Shown: one piece after another, positions 36,801-49,866 of the stretch
Numbering within the stretch: the stretch's first letter is position 1
How the letters are laid out: every line of letters begins with the position of its first letter
NCBI GenBank assembly: GCA_038087015.1
Contig: JASBNA010000012.1
Location: 930,001 to 994,000, forward strand
DNA from: Cerrena zonata
Lineage: Eukaryota > Basidiomycota > Agaricomycetes > Polyporales > Cerrenaceae
Reading direction: 5' to 3'
Length of the DNA: 64,000 bases
The notes under the pieces: generated by a model
Told to the model about the DNA's origin: nothing
Seen by the model: only the letters and a program-made list of their open reading frames with translations
The model's database searches: none
Position numbers and translations under genes: made by a program

Positions 36801-38311
36801 AATTTTAGCGTACCTTCCTTCTATTCTATCCACTTTCTACCCATTCCTTATATATCCGCACCTAAATATCGCACTAGTGGGAACCAGATAGTCCGACAGC
36901 CAGATAGATTGATGATGGGGTAATGACATACCCTTGGCTGTTCTTCCAGTGGGTGGGACTTGTCAGTTTATCTGAAGTTGGTTGGTTGGTGAGGATGTTT
37001 TACTTTTTGTGTGGTAGAATTTGTAGATTACTTGGGGTCTAATCTGATGTGAGAGGGTGTGGAAAATTAGGGTGTGATTTTGGTTGTTTGAGAGCTTGTG
37101 AGGTTTGGTTTATATGGGATACTAGTGTGGGGATCACACTATACAATTTTAAGGGCTCATTTAGTGGCTTGTGAGATGTGGGCTCAGAGATGTCAAGCTA
37201 TCTAAGGTGTGTGTCAAATTCACTGGTGTAATTGGTGGTGCATATTAGTCTCTGTAATTCTTTTTCAAACTTTGGCTGCTTTCCCACTTATCATTCAAAT
37301 ATCATAGTATGCACTAAGCCAACTTTCACACTTTCTTGAATGGAAAATTCTACCAAGATCATCTACTTCCTTTTTGCATATCCTATGGTCATTGGTTAGG
37401 CATCCTGAAACTTACAGGTCTTACAACACACACAAATCCTCAGGCTATATGTCCTCATTTTTTTATACAAGGAGAGGTTAATCATATACAGTGACCAGTC
37501 CTTCATCATTAGTGGATTAGATAGCAATTTACTCACGCCATCTCAACCATCAGCAGAAGGGTGAAACCCAGTGAGCAGTGCCTCTAGTGGGATATACTGA
37601 GTGATAACATAGTATATCAGTGTGAGGTAGATGCCAATGCATATAGCTACATATACTCCAACCTATGCATTGCTCCTTGTAACTTGTTTTTGACTTCCTT
37701 TCACCATTGTTATCTGATCACAGTGCCTTTTTTGTAATGCTAAACTTGTTTTGGCCCTCTTATCCCCTTTACTTCATCATGCTATCTCTGCCCTATGGTA
37801 TAAGACTCATACTGTATACTACTCTCATCACATTGAAGTCAATATATGTCACAAGTTATTCAAAACAACACCACTAGTGGCAGTTCTACAATGGATTACT
37901 ATTGTGACTGTGAAAGATACTATCAAGAAATACAATTTTAATACATACAAGAGTCAGCAAGAATACATATTACCAACACAAACCATATCAGAAAGTGTGG
38001 CTTTCAGAGTCTTTCACTACTTTTGTGAACAAACCAGGGCCTTCAAGTTCTCAATCCACTTCTCATACTTGCAAATGACAAGCTCAGTCCAATTACTATA
38101 TGGCCCCAGGGTGCTGCAGGAGGCCAATAGCATAGTGACCATACATAGACAAGTGAAAGTGGGACTGGCATTGGGAGGGAGGTCAGTATAGCTTGATTGC
38201 CTTTATGTCATTCTCTAACCCTTCTCATATGAGCCAGCAAGTACTGTCTGGAGTAATGAAACTCTACATGTTCCAAGCATTTGCCTACCTACTCTAGATT
38301 CACAGCTAGAT
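36801..38311. other. boundary into AT-rich, gene-free repeat region
   Basis: The 3' flank of CYT1 passes within a few hundred bases into AT-rich, nearly CpG-free DNA. A 146-codon frame at 37751-38191 has no recognised domain. The sequence upstream of the transposase relic at 38312 may belong to the same element. Confidence 0.5.
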
Positions 38312-39000
38312 GTGAATCAAAGTGCAGAGGAACATTCACAGGCCAGTTTGGAGACAGGATGGCTTCCAGGTACAGAAACTGGTAGCATATTGGATGTCAA
38401 TAAACCCAACATCAAAAATACTACATTGGTAAATCATCTGCATGATGTTCAGCCTTCTGATGCAGATGATAATGGAATACCTGATGTTGAGCCAACTCTT
38501 GAAGACCTCAAGATTGCAAAGGCATTCATTGATGCCCTCCAAACTGCTAGACTTGATGATAGTAAGATGTCATCTGAGGATTGTGCTTGGCTTCATAACC
38601 CTCCTAATGGTCCCCCTCCCGATCTCTCTGATCCACTCTTATGCCTTTCCATCAACATGTATCTTGCAACCAAGAATGCCTCTGAAACAACCTACTACAG
38701 CATATGTGAGCTATCTGTCACTGCTACCCTGAAGCACATTCTCTCACTTGAACAAGTGAAGCAGCACATTGCAGAATTGACTGGCATATTTCTGATTATG
38801 GAAGATATGTGTATTAACTTATGTATTGCATTTACCAGCCCTTTCAAAGAATTAGAACACTGTCCCATATGCCAAGAAGATCATTATGACCAGAAGCAGC
38901 TTGCTGCCACATAAGGGAAAGAGAAAAGCCCCCAACAAACATTCACCACCTTTCCAATTGCATCCCAGGTCCAGGCCTTTATATGATCACCCAAAAATGT
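38312..39000 (+). mobile_element. Plavaka/Tnp2-like transposase relic, N-terminal part
   Basis: A 200-codon frame ending at 38914 encodes LEDLKIAKAFIDALQTARLD, then NPPPDLSDPLL-like and LSINMYLATKNASETTYYSI segments, and DMCINLCIAFTSPFKELEHC with a CPIC knuckle. This series matches the N-terminal half of basidiomycete Plavaka (CACTA-related) transposases. The frame continues past a stop with further family-like residues until the MITE at 39012 cuts it. Relic, not functional. Confidence 0.65.
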
Positions 39001-39011
39001 CATAGAAGTGT

Positions 39012-39502
39012 CACTGGGTATAATACAGAACTTTTAGGCATAAAAAAGCAGAAAAGATTTTAGAAAAAATTCCAGCTTTTTTTACTAAACTCTGCACTCT
39101 AAAAAAATCATAAAAAGATTCAGAATAGTTGTAAAATCTTTTGCAGTTAAAGAAGATGGAAGGACTCAGAATCTTTGGTCTCATAAAATTCTCTATCACT
39201 GAATAAACTAGTCTGTTAGCCTAGAAATTAACTTGTTAACTTATCAAGTTACTTACTAATAGTATAATATAGCTATAAGTCAACTAGTAAGTAGGTCAAT
39301 GGGCCTGTGGGTTAAGTGATAGAACTGTTTCTGAGACCAAAGATTCTAAATCTTTTTATCTTCTTTAACTGCAAAAGATTTTACAAGTATTCTGAATTCC
39401 TTTTGATTTTTTAGAGTGCAAAGTCTAGTAAAAAAGCTGAGATTTTTTTCTAAAATCTTTCCTTGCTTTTTGATACCTAAAATTTCTGTATTATACCCAG
39501 TG
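39012..39502. mobile_element. 491-bp MITE-like element with long inverted repeats
   Basis: The left end CACTGGGTATAATACAG is mirrored by the right end CTGTATTATACCCAGTG. The inverted similarity runs about 170 bp inward on each side with few mismatches, around a unique centre of about 150 bp. No coding capacity. It directly abuts the transposase relic at 38.3-39.0 kb. No clear target-site duplication was found. Confidence 0.75.
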
Positions 39503-39587
39503 CACTATCATATTTTCATCCTGTGAGTTGAGAAAGAATATGGCCAATCAGATCATGGTAGAAACCCTAAATAATTATTAGCTACAT

Positions 39588-41470
39588 TCAATGTAGATTG
39601 TCAAATATGAAAATAACTACCTTATAAGTGGGATCATTATGATTCAAGGTAAGGAGGCTTGTGAGATCGACATGCCAGCATTGATCTTGCGAAATATGAT
39701 AAGGGTTATCAAGTGAATGCGAGGGGGGAAGGGGATTGTCTTCTATGAAGCCAACCTTGAGAGTAGTTGATTTAGCACCACACATAGCATGAGTAATTTT
39801 TTGATGTTTATAACTCCTTGCTAATGACTCCTTGGCAAGAGTGATGTCCTTCATGCAATCAGCAATTTACTTTATGAGGTATTGGCATTGCTTGTGCTTC
39901 ACAATCTGTACAGTAGAACTGTTCTTTGAAGTATGAGAGAAAAAAGCCTTGGGCCGCTTGTGTTCCAATTTGCCCTTGAAAATAATGATAGATATAAGGC
40001 TTCAATGAGAAAAATTAATTGGACTAACTCACCATCTGTGTAGTAAAATTGTCTGTAGTTCCAAGAGCATGAATAGTCTTCAGGTAATTGGGGAGAGCGT
40101 GCATTTTGTAGGTATTGAGGTTGAAAGCTACATTGTGTGCCTGTCCAGTGCCTGTACACTGAGAAACAATTCCCTTCGCTGCCAAACAAGCTGTATGGTG
40201 ACCATAAGCATTGATCTTGTGAGAGAGCTCTTTTGTGATGTACTTCGAGCATACAGTTTTCTTGAATTCTTAAAGCAGGTTGCACATTTCTGTTGTCAAG
40301 TGTTCAAAATTGCAAAGAGTTGCCTCAGTATGTAAACAAAGTTTCACAAGGCTGTGCAACTCTCTGAGTGTGTAAAGAAGATCCAGGATAACCTTGTTTT
40401 TGCATTTGGGAAAGAGTTCCTCTATCACGGGAATAATGCACTAAGTAATTTATCAGAAGAGATGACAGAAATAAATATGCTAGCATACATATCTGCAGAA
40501 GATCCTTGTAGTCCCTTGCTGTGATCTGCTTTTGAGAGGAAACATTGAGATGGAAACATCTGATAATGTCTGCACCAAACATCGCCACATTGCAGAATCT
40601 TTAAAAAAAATAAGTAGATTTCTCGCTTTGTAGATCATTTGAGATATACCTTGAGTCAAACTCTTGAAGTTTATCTTCACCCAAAGTGACTAGCAAACAC
40701 AAGAGGTGCACAAATATTGCCTTCTATATGCCAAGCTCAAACTCATGCATGAAATTGGGTGCATATAGTTTATAGTGGTTGAAACCATGCTCTGCTAGAT
40801 AAATAGAAAATGCACTCTGCTATTAATAAGTTGGCATCAGTAGTGAGAAAGAAATTAATGAGTGAAAATTGAGACATACTCTGATTGGTAACAAGGACTT
40901 TGAATTGAGTTTATTTTTCACCGCTGCAGACCAAATACCTAAATCTTTTACAAATATCCATCTTCTTGAAACCTCTATAAGTTGTTGAATTGCTGGAGAG
41001 TCAATTCACATGTATACCATGTGACTGGTCATGTCATGTTTGAGATCAAGACAGTAAATTTTTGACTTTTGGCAATAGCACCATATGCAAGAGCAGCATG
41101 CTAGCTGCCTTATGCATGCAATGAGGCATCTTTAAAAAATATATTTCAGTAAAGAATGCAGAAGAAATATTTAAAAAAACACACTTCTCAGAGTAATCTG
41201 CCAAGTATACAAGAAAGCGAGGGAAAACACACCTTCTGACATCATCCCCATAGCAAATAATGACCCTATGTACATATGCACACATGAAACCATCATCTAG
41301 AAGAAAAATCCATATGACTTGCATTAAAGCAACTTTGCAATAATGCAAAATATCAGCAGAGAAAGGGATACCAAATATATGTTGATACCAGTCCTGAAAA
41401 CAGTTGGATAACTGTAAATAGCATATGTAAGTTATAGAAAGAATGAGAATGTAATGTTAAAAAAATACCA
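39588..41470 (-). mobile_element. Plavaka-type transposase relic, central and C-terminal parts
   Basis: On the minus strand (N to C from 41.4 to 39.6 kb) broken frames encode in order: LLDDGFMCAYVHRVIICYGD and FPRFLVYLADYSEKC (near 41.3 kb); FNHYKLYAPNFMHEFELGI (40.78 kb); VAMFGADIIRCFHLNVS with ARDYKDLLQICML (40.55 kb); FNLNTYKMHALPNYLKTIHA (40.1 kb); HISQDQCWHVDLTSLL (39.7 kb). This order and spacing is that of Plavaka-type transposases of agaricomycetes. Stop codons, frame changes and possible introns interrupt it. It lies opposite in strand to the N-terminal relic at 38.3-39.0 kb, so the two are separate copies or an inverted element. Confidence 0.7.
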
Positions 41471-41611
41471 TTAGGAAATATGCAAAGTGATAAGATGTGA
41501 AGCAACTCGGCTGTCCTCATTCATACTTGGTCTAGTTGCCAAAAGTTGTATAGCCCAGCCAGAGGAAAGCCTCTCTAAAGCTCACTAGCCTCGTTGAGTT
41601 GGAGTAGCTAC

Positions 41612-41983
41612 TACTGGGCTAAAAATCAGATTCTAGGCCTAATAAAAAAGTGAAAAATCAGTCATAAAATGTAATGATTTTCAAGTAACTTTTCAGTCAA
41701 AAAATAAAATAAAATTCAAAGTTTTTATAATATTCTGTATATGCAAAAAATAAATCTAAAACTTACGTTTTTATTACAAAAAAAATGTGTCTTTAGTGGA
41801 AATTCACAGTTTTGAGCTCTATATTCTATAAAGATCTTGTTTAATTCTTGTATTTACAAAATGCTATCAGAAATTTGTATTTTATTTTATTTTTTTGACT
41901 AGAAAGTTACTTGAAAATCATTACATTTTCTAACTAAATTTTTACCTTTTTATTAGATCTAGAATCTGGTTTCTGGCCCAGTG
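41612..41983. mobile_element. 372-bp palindromic MITE, copy 1
   Basis: Both ends carry (C/T)ACTGGGC and the arms pair over about 130 bp (for example GTAATGATTTTCAAGTAACT on the left and its complement on the right). Flanking triplets are TAC (left) and TAT (right), a possible 3-bp target duplication with one transition. A second copy of near-identical length lies at 56012-56385. Confidence 0.75.
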
Positions 41984-44900
41984 TATATATAGCAGTGATA
42001 ACATATTTGAGGTCTGTTAGGTTGCCAGGCTCACGAGGCTGTGAGTTAATCTTTATATGTTTGTCAATTATTGTGTCCGAGTTGAATATTTCACTATATA
42101 TTTGTTCAGGTTCTAGCACAATGAGGTCACTGCCTGCTTGCTCTGCCCTCAGAGCATGCTTGCTCAGTTTGACGAGGACTGGAAAAAGTAAGTAAGATAT
42201 ATTCGCATTCTGTCTTGCTACTGATATGATTCAGATTTGTGGAGAATGTGAAGATGGGCGAGATAGAAATAGACAACCATAACTACCCGTCCTTCATGTG
42301 AGATCAGAGAATGTTGTGGTCCCTAGGAGGTTTCAAGTCAGGTTTTGTTGAGGGCCACTTCTTCTTGCCATGAGTATATCATATTTGTGTATCATATTTT
42401 GAACAAATCTTATCTAAACTCATTCTATATTGCAGTGCTTCTGAAGCATCTTCACTGGTCCTCATACTGGCAAGAACCCTGACCATAGCCTGCAATTAGG
42501 CAAGTCTTGCTTTATGCAAGCTTATGGTATGAGCTTGGTAACATCAGCTATGATTGGATATATCTCTGCACTGGTAAGCTTTTTCCCCCTCAAAAATATT
42601 TACTGACTGCATTTTACCTTGAAGATTCATTTCGCACTCAACTTGCAAGATCAGTGGAAATAGAAAGAAGGTGATTTCAACAGCACTGAGTTTGCAAAGG
42701 CAGTCACAAGGCAATTCCACTCAAACTTGAAATCAAAACAGAAATGAGCAAGTGAAACCATAGAGTGGTGGAACTTGTAAGTGTTTATGTTTGATATCTT
42801 GTGTCATAAATTGACATTTATATTTTATTATGAGGTATAGGCAAGTATTGAGCATCAAACCTGCTGCCTTCTATCAACGTGCCGCCAACTCTGTCATGGC
42901 TTTGATGGATGAGGAGTTTGAGTGCAATGATCTCACTCTTGAAGCAGAGGCCGAGGCTTAGAGATTGTAAGCATTTATTGTTTTCTTTTTGTCCTACTAT
43001 TCACTAATATTCTATGCTAGTTTCATTTCTTTCATATATTTTTGTCTCCCTAGAACTGACTGACTTGCATACTCCCTTCTCATACATAGACAACTTGCTC
43101 ACTTACTGTTGCTAATCTTGATGCTGCCTACTATATGCTTTTGCTCTGAGTCTGCTTCCTAGCTTGCGTTATTTTTTTTACTCGCAGGTCTCTCTGTGCA
43201 TCTCTGCCTTGTCCGCTCCCTCCATTCGCCCTTCAGCGTTCCTTCCCTCTCATCTACTAACTGTCTTAGTTACTTGGAACTTGTAGTATGTTCTCATGCT
43301 GACTTTCTTTGTTCATTATTCATTTGCATCATGTTCTTTGTCTGCTCATATTATTGCTGCTTATATGTTTTTTTTGATATTTACTTTATTTGCAAATGAA
43401 ATTTCATTCTAAATACCATTATGAGTATGAAATGAATAATACAAAGAGAATAAAATGCATATGTACTATGAGGTGACTGCTTCAATATAATACATCATCC
43501 TCAGCACAATAAATCACCTTATCACAATGCTGATGGAGAATAAAATAATATACATCATTTTACAACAAAGTTGATAGGCTACATTATATTACCCCATCTT
43601 ATGACAGTTTCAATGAATGTTCTATCCTATTTATATACTATGTTTTTATTTCCAAATTGATTTATTGTGCTCATAAAATTATATTATATTGCCACAAGGT
43701 GAAATCTTAATAAATCACAATGTCAAATTGATATGTTATAGAAAATATATTTTATTATGTACAAGGTGATCTATTATATTATATCAGTTCCCCACATTCT
43801 GTTGATTTCCGTAATGGTCCTACCACTGGCTTGTACTACCTCCAATCCTCCTCATAATGTTATACAAGGACTTGAAGGAACTTCTGTATATCCATTGATA
43901 GATCTCACAGATATTTCTGCTTATATCCAAATACTTTTGGGTATCAAACTTGGGAAATAGGCCAATGCTAGCAGGACACAATCCCTTTGGTGATCTTTTT
44001 ATCCCTGAGAATATTTGTACTAGTTGATAACCCAGACAGTAGCTATAGAAAAAAAACCACAATATTGCTGTTAAGATATGATCACCATTTGCTGATAATA
44101 ATTCCATCTTGAGAGAAGGCATGTTCACTTGAGACTAAGAATGTCATTATAGAAAGATAGTCTCTTGTGATAATAGCTATTAGCTTGCATTTAACTAATA
44201 AAAGCAAAAAAAGAATTTAGGAAAAATCCTTAAATATGATACTCAGATTACTCACATCTTACTAGTGAACCACCTGTTAAATTGAGATAGCTGTTGAACT
44301 CTTTAAGCTATGACTTAAATAGATTGAAAAGCAGTATTTATCTTCAGACTTATTGTTATTAGATATCTCATATAATAGCTTGTCCTTCTTGGTTAGTTGC
44401 TTATACACTGTTAACACAGTCTGAGCCTTTTTGTTATAGATGTATATGTAATATTTTGTATATTAGAGAAAAGAGATGTCAAAATATATTATCTTTTTTA
44501 ACTAGAAAAATACTTATAATAGACTTCATTAGTATATGAGTTTTTTTGTAAATGAGCAAACTAATATTATTGAAAATGAGCATCTTTTATCTCTGGGTAG
44601 TGAGCTGGCATTACAACAAAGCATCAGATATATTATTAAGTGGAAAGATTGATAATGACATATAAATTGATGCTACATATATATTAGAGTTATCTGTCTA
44701 AACATAATACTTTGCAATCTTATTAATGCCTACCTAAAGAGTAACAATAAAATGAAAATATTCTGCCTTCTTTGCTTGAGCTAGCTAGAGTCTATGAAGA
44801 CATTTTAAAGCAAGAATAATATTGTAGAAATATAGCTCAATCTTGAATAAAAAGGCTTACTGTTCTCAATCTGTATAAAAGAGAAGACAAAGAAAAAAGA

Positions 44901-47844
44901 ACACTCTGTTTTACTCAGTTTCAATAAGCATGAGATTATCAAGCTTTTATCAGTTTGTTAGTTTACTTACTTGAAAAGTAAGCTCATCAATAAACTTATC
45001 AACAAACTAAAAGAAGTCAGAAAATATTAAGATATCAAAAAAAGATTGATTGTACCTTCTATTTCTCTTTAGAATAGTAGAATATAATATAAGTAGATAA
45101 CTATCAGACTTCCATATCAAGCACTATCAATTATAATATTTTTATATCTAAATTTACCTATATTATATGATATTTCTTCTTACATTATGGGGATGAGAGA
45201 GCCTAAACAAGTTATTCAAAGCTTATATTAGTATATAAACCCTGAAAGAATATAACTAGAATACTTACTTTTGCTGCAATAGTATAGATAAGTCCCACTT
45301 CATTATGTATAGATTTACAATTATCTGAGAAAATATTGTCTATAAGTATATGCTTATTAGGGTCAGCAAGATCAAAATAGGGTATCTTGCTATATGTCTT
45401 GAATAGTGTCTAAGTTGAAAGATTGATAATATGTACAAGACAGCTATAACAAGTTTTTTAATGAGTAATATAGAATATATAATGATGTATAAGCTAATAT
45501 ACTTTATACAACTATCTATAACATTCCACTCCTTTTCCAGCCTAATCCTCAACTGAAGTACAAACTTATAAAGCATTATATCATTATAACTTGCATTGTT
45601 ATATGTGACTTTATAAATCTGTTAATTTGAGAGTGAGCAAATGACTTACTACAAACATGAGAGCAGAAGCTTACCTTATAGGTGATCCTCAATTGGTCAA
45701 TATACATTATCATATGTATTATTTATCTGGATGAAACCTAGAAAAGCACTTTGCAATTCTCACCCTTATAGTGTGACTTTGATCTAATGGCTAATCACAG
45801 CTAAGTAGCTATCTGCATTACTTGCTTGCTAAGCATTGCAAGTAAGGTTAATATCACATTTAATAGTATCCACCCTAAAGATTATATCAGTATTTTTGAA
45901 CATATTTTGTTTTGTATAACTTACATTTAGTTTTTGCTTTAGAGATTTCATTTGTTTATAAAACATCTTTATGATAGTTTGCTGACAGATCTTATGAGAA
46001 GGTATCTCTATATTATTAGTAGCTACTATTGCAACTTCAATTATCTCTTTATACTTTAAACATTCTGTCATACTAAGAGGCTATTCTTCAGATTAATATA
46101 AAGTACTATAAGTAAAGAAATATAAAAATATATCTGGTCAGTAGCAATCAGCTCCTTGACTACAATTTTATAGAAACATTGAGTAGTCATACTTGATTTT
46201 GCATTTAGCAGGTGGCAGTTTTTGTTGACATCCATTTTGTATTGCTAAGCAATCTTTCACTTCTATACATCTTTAGAGAATTTGGATACAAAGTAGTTCT
46301 CAATAACTTACTTATGATACTTACTCTATCAATTGAGATCAGACTGTATGATAAGCATAAAACTTGAAATAAATAAATATACAATATAATAAGTCTCTAA
46401 ATAATAATAAAATGTAGAGATATCAGCTATTAGATATTGTAGTTCTTTTATTTCGCTACATAATATTAGTAACAGATAATATCTGAGTTAATAAAAACAC
46501 TTATAGGCAAAGTTTATATACTCTATAGTCTTCTGACTATCTGAGGATGATATCTTTTGTAACTAAGGTCCAAAAAAGTGGTTGATATTAAGGCTAGGCT
46601 GACTTGAGTTTAAAAGATCAGTTTTAATAGGCTGAACATTTATATCTTTAAAAAATCTCTTCTCATTGACAAAAGTCGTATTTCTTCTTCTTTTGTTTGC
46701 TGCTAAATAAGTGATTTAATTATTATTAGAAGTTTGATAAAGTAATATTATAATGAAAACTCATCTTGCCTCTTTTGAGATATCTTTTCCTTTCACACCT
46801 TTAGAGTTGAGATAACTTTTAATTCAGCTTTATTTGCATTATCTTCAGATCTAGATTTATCATCCTCAGAATATGATGAGTTTCTAAACTTATCTTCTAT
46901 CATACTTAGTTTTCATTTTTCTATAATAAGTATCAGTTATCAGTATCAATTTGAGTTTATTTTGTAGAAAAATATATGAGAGTGAACAATCTCTATATTG
47001 TTATCAGATTTGGAATCATCAGAGTCATTGTCTAAGATAATTGCTATTGAAAAGCTTAGAAGAATAGGAGCTAGAGAGCTTTGTGAAGCTAAAACTAAAG
47101 TTGAAGAGATTGCTGTTAAAATATAAGAAGAGACAGCTACAGTGAGAGGAGAAGACTTTAATTGGTGAATACTATTGGTAGATATAGCTAGTTGTGCCAT
47201 CTCTCTATATATAAGAAATCAAGTTTCATGCTAATATATTAGCTCAAGCTTTCTATATTTATTTGAATTACATAATTTCTCAGTTGGTTTGCAATAGTAA
47301 ACTGGATGTATAGATATATTGGTAAGAGAGGTAGGTTTATTTCTTGAACTACAGATTATAGCAGTGTATTTTATAGCTAACTGAGATAAAAAGAGATATT
47401 GCCATCTTGAAAATTAGATCAAAGCTGAGAATGTGAATTGATAATGGAAACAATATCTTAAAAATGGATATCAATAGGGTGCATGTGGTCGATAGTCGGT
47501 AGGATATGTATGGTCAGTAATTGATCAAAACTTTAATTTGAGCCTAAGCTTGATAGCTTGCAAAGGCCAGGCTAAGATCAAAGCCTAGCCAATAAGCTCT
47601 TATGAGCCATACAGAAGGCTAGGCTTAGTCAGGCCTATAGTAGGTCAGGCTTGAAGACTTGAAAGACTCAAGCCTTAGCTTACATATCACTACCTTAGAT
47701 ATCACCCTTTAGATTTATAAAGTAGAAATTACAGATTGAATCAAATAAGAATGTTATAATAGTGAAGGGTAAGAGATAGGGACAAATGAAAAGCACCACT
47801 AAATAGAGCTGAAGAAATGATGCATAGTAGCAATAGAAAGGAGG
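41984..47844. other. AT-rich, gene-free stretch with unclassified relics
   Basis: About 5.9 kb with very few CpG dinucleotides and dense stop codons in all frames. Short coding-like pieces occur near 42.25-42.97 kb on the plus strand and 43.82-44.13, 45.34-45.58, 45.83-46.07 and 46.95-47.20 kb on the minus strand. The 45.83-46.07 piece (IEIPSHKICQQTIIKMFY) is loosely like the pre-catalytic part of hAT transposases, a weak resemblance. No intact gene. Confidence 0.4.
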
Positions 47845-48650
47845 TGATTTAGATAGAAACTGGGAGAGATATAAGGCCAACAAGATATGTTTTAGGAGAA
47901 AAAAGTGGACTGTGGTATGTTTTTGAACCATATTGGTAGTGATATAGACACCATTGAATAGAGCTCTGAAAATGGAGCCTAGTAGCAAAAGAAAGCATGT
48001 GGTTTGGATAGAAACTGGGGGAGCTATGGGGAAAAGAACATATAGAGGATATGTTTCGACAGAACACTGCTATATATGGTATGTTTTCTATACTACATAA
48101 GTGAAAACATGGGTTATGTTCTCAGATTTCACTTTGCTGACAGATGCTTAATATTGGCTATTGTATAAGCATATTAGTCTATATATGGGTATATTACAAA
48201 CAAATATAAATAAATAATGACATAGTTAACTAGGTGCTTTGGGGTTATTGCTTTAGGCGCTTAGTCAACTACATTATTATTTATTTATATTTGTTTATAA
48301 TATACCCATATATAGACTAATATGCTTATACAATAGCCAATATTAAGCATCTGTCAGCAAAGTGAAATCTGAGAACATAACCCATGTTTTCGCTTATGTA
48401 GTATAGAAAACATACCATATATAGCAGTGTTCTGTCGAAACATATCCTCTATATGTTCTTTTCCCCATAGCTCCCCCAGTTTCTATCCAAACCACATGCT
48501 TTCTTTTGCTACTAGGCTCCATTTTCAGAGCTCTATTCAATGGTGTCTATATCACTACCAATATGGTTCAAAAACATACCACAGTCCACTTTTTTCTCCT
48601 AAAACATATCTTGTTGGCCTTATATCTCTCCCAGTTTCTATCCAAATCAT
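47845..48650. repeat. 806-bp near-perfect palindrome
   Basis: Two arms of about 400 bp (47845-48247 and 48248-48650) are inverted copies. Identical 72-residue frames are read outward on both strands (minus 47849-48067; plus from 48427), showing nearly no divergence there. At least one difference is a CpG-type transition (AAGTG versus AAGCG before AAAAC). The centre (about 48225-48285) is only partly self-complementary. Beyond 47845 and 48650 the similarity drops abruptly. The arms belong to the same repeat family as 49.08-49.54 kb. Confidence 0.85.
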
Positions 48651-48729
48651 CTACTTTCTTTTGCTAATAGCCTCCATTTCTCAACCTCTATCTATTGAGA
48701 CTCTCTATATAATCATCAAGTGACCTCAT

Positions 48730-49866
48730 ATTGCTACTGTCACATTCACACTATTACCTAAGCAAATAAGTATAAATTTGATTTGATTATTATTCAATCT
48801 CTCTCTCCCCCCATATCATCCATTCAAGTGCTGGTATTACTTGCACTTAGATAGTTACACTATTTTCTTCTATTTAGGACTACATGTCTTAAGAAAGAAA
48901 ATAGTCTTATGCCAACTTCTGGTAGGTCTATTTGAGGTGAGTCAGTTTTACACATCTGTCAAGTTATGCAGTGTCTATATAGAGACATTACATAAGCAAG
49001 CAAAGCCAAATCATGGTGTTGTGAGCTAGGCATCTTGGGACACAACACTTAGAGACCTTGTTTACTACATCTGTTTTGGCTTATTGCATATAGACAGTAT
49101 AGACTGATATGCTTATATAATAGCTGAAATAAGCACCCCTTGCAAATTGAAATTTGAGAACAAGGTATGTTTTGATTATGTAATACAGAAAACATATTAT
49201 ATATGGCAAGTCTCTGTCAAAATATATACTCATATATTGTTTTCTCTATAGCTCTCCTAATTTCCATCCAAACTATATACTTTTTATGGCTACCAGGTGT
49301 CATTTTCTAAGCTCTATCTGATGGTATATACACCATTTCTAATAATATTGAAAGTGAGTCTCTGTTTCACTTTTTCTCCAAAAACACATATTGTTTAACA
49401 TATCTCTCTGTCAATTCTGACCAGATCATCTTTTTTCTACTTCTACTATGCTCTATTTCTTAGGCTCTACTCATTAACATTATTTATACAACAATTGAGT
49501 GAGATTAGTTTGCTACAATTTTACATCTTTGTGATTACTAGGGCTCATAGGGTCAACCACACTCTAAGGTTCAACAAGCACCCAGTTTTCCCACACTCAA
49601 TCCAAATCTCAATTTTGCTCATATCTCAACATTCTCTCTATCAACTTATTTTGCTCTTAGAAGTTGACTTATAGTACAAACTTTGAGTTGTTCTATAGTC
49701 AAGTTTTGAGAGCAAAAGATGCAGTGGTTGTGAAGATATAAGATAAACAAAATTCCCTCTAAACTCTAGATCAGGACTAGGTAGTAGTTTTGCATTACAG
49801 TACAAGCACCTCAGCAAAGTTCAGACAAGAAAAACAATATCTTTGTACCTCAGAAATTGTAATTGT
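48730..49866 (+). repeat. long dispersed repeat, left inverted copy
   Basis: About 1.14 kb is present in inverted orientation at 62852-64000. Shared landmarks include CACTATTACCTAAGCAAATA, a CT-rich TCTCTCTCTCCCCCCATATC and, at the inner end, GAGGTAC read on the opposite strand. A section at about 49080-49540 is a diverged direct copy of 48300-48770. The inner end (TGTGACG in the other copy) could be an LTR start, but the opposite end is not defined. Confidence 0.7.

Noticed and set aside
43820..46071. Possible hAT transposase on the minus strand
   Set aside because: Only one short segment is loosely hAT-like, and no catalytic or dimerisation motif was found; noted within the AT-rich stretch.
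44000..47800. Inserted mitochondrial DNA as the cause of the AT richness
   Set aside because: No mitochondrial genes, tRNAs or rRNA segments seen, and the same composition continues through clear transposon relics.
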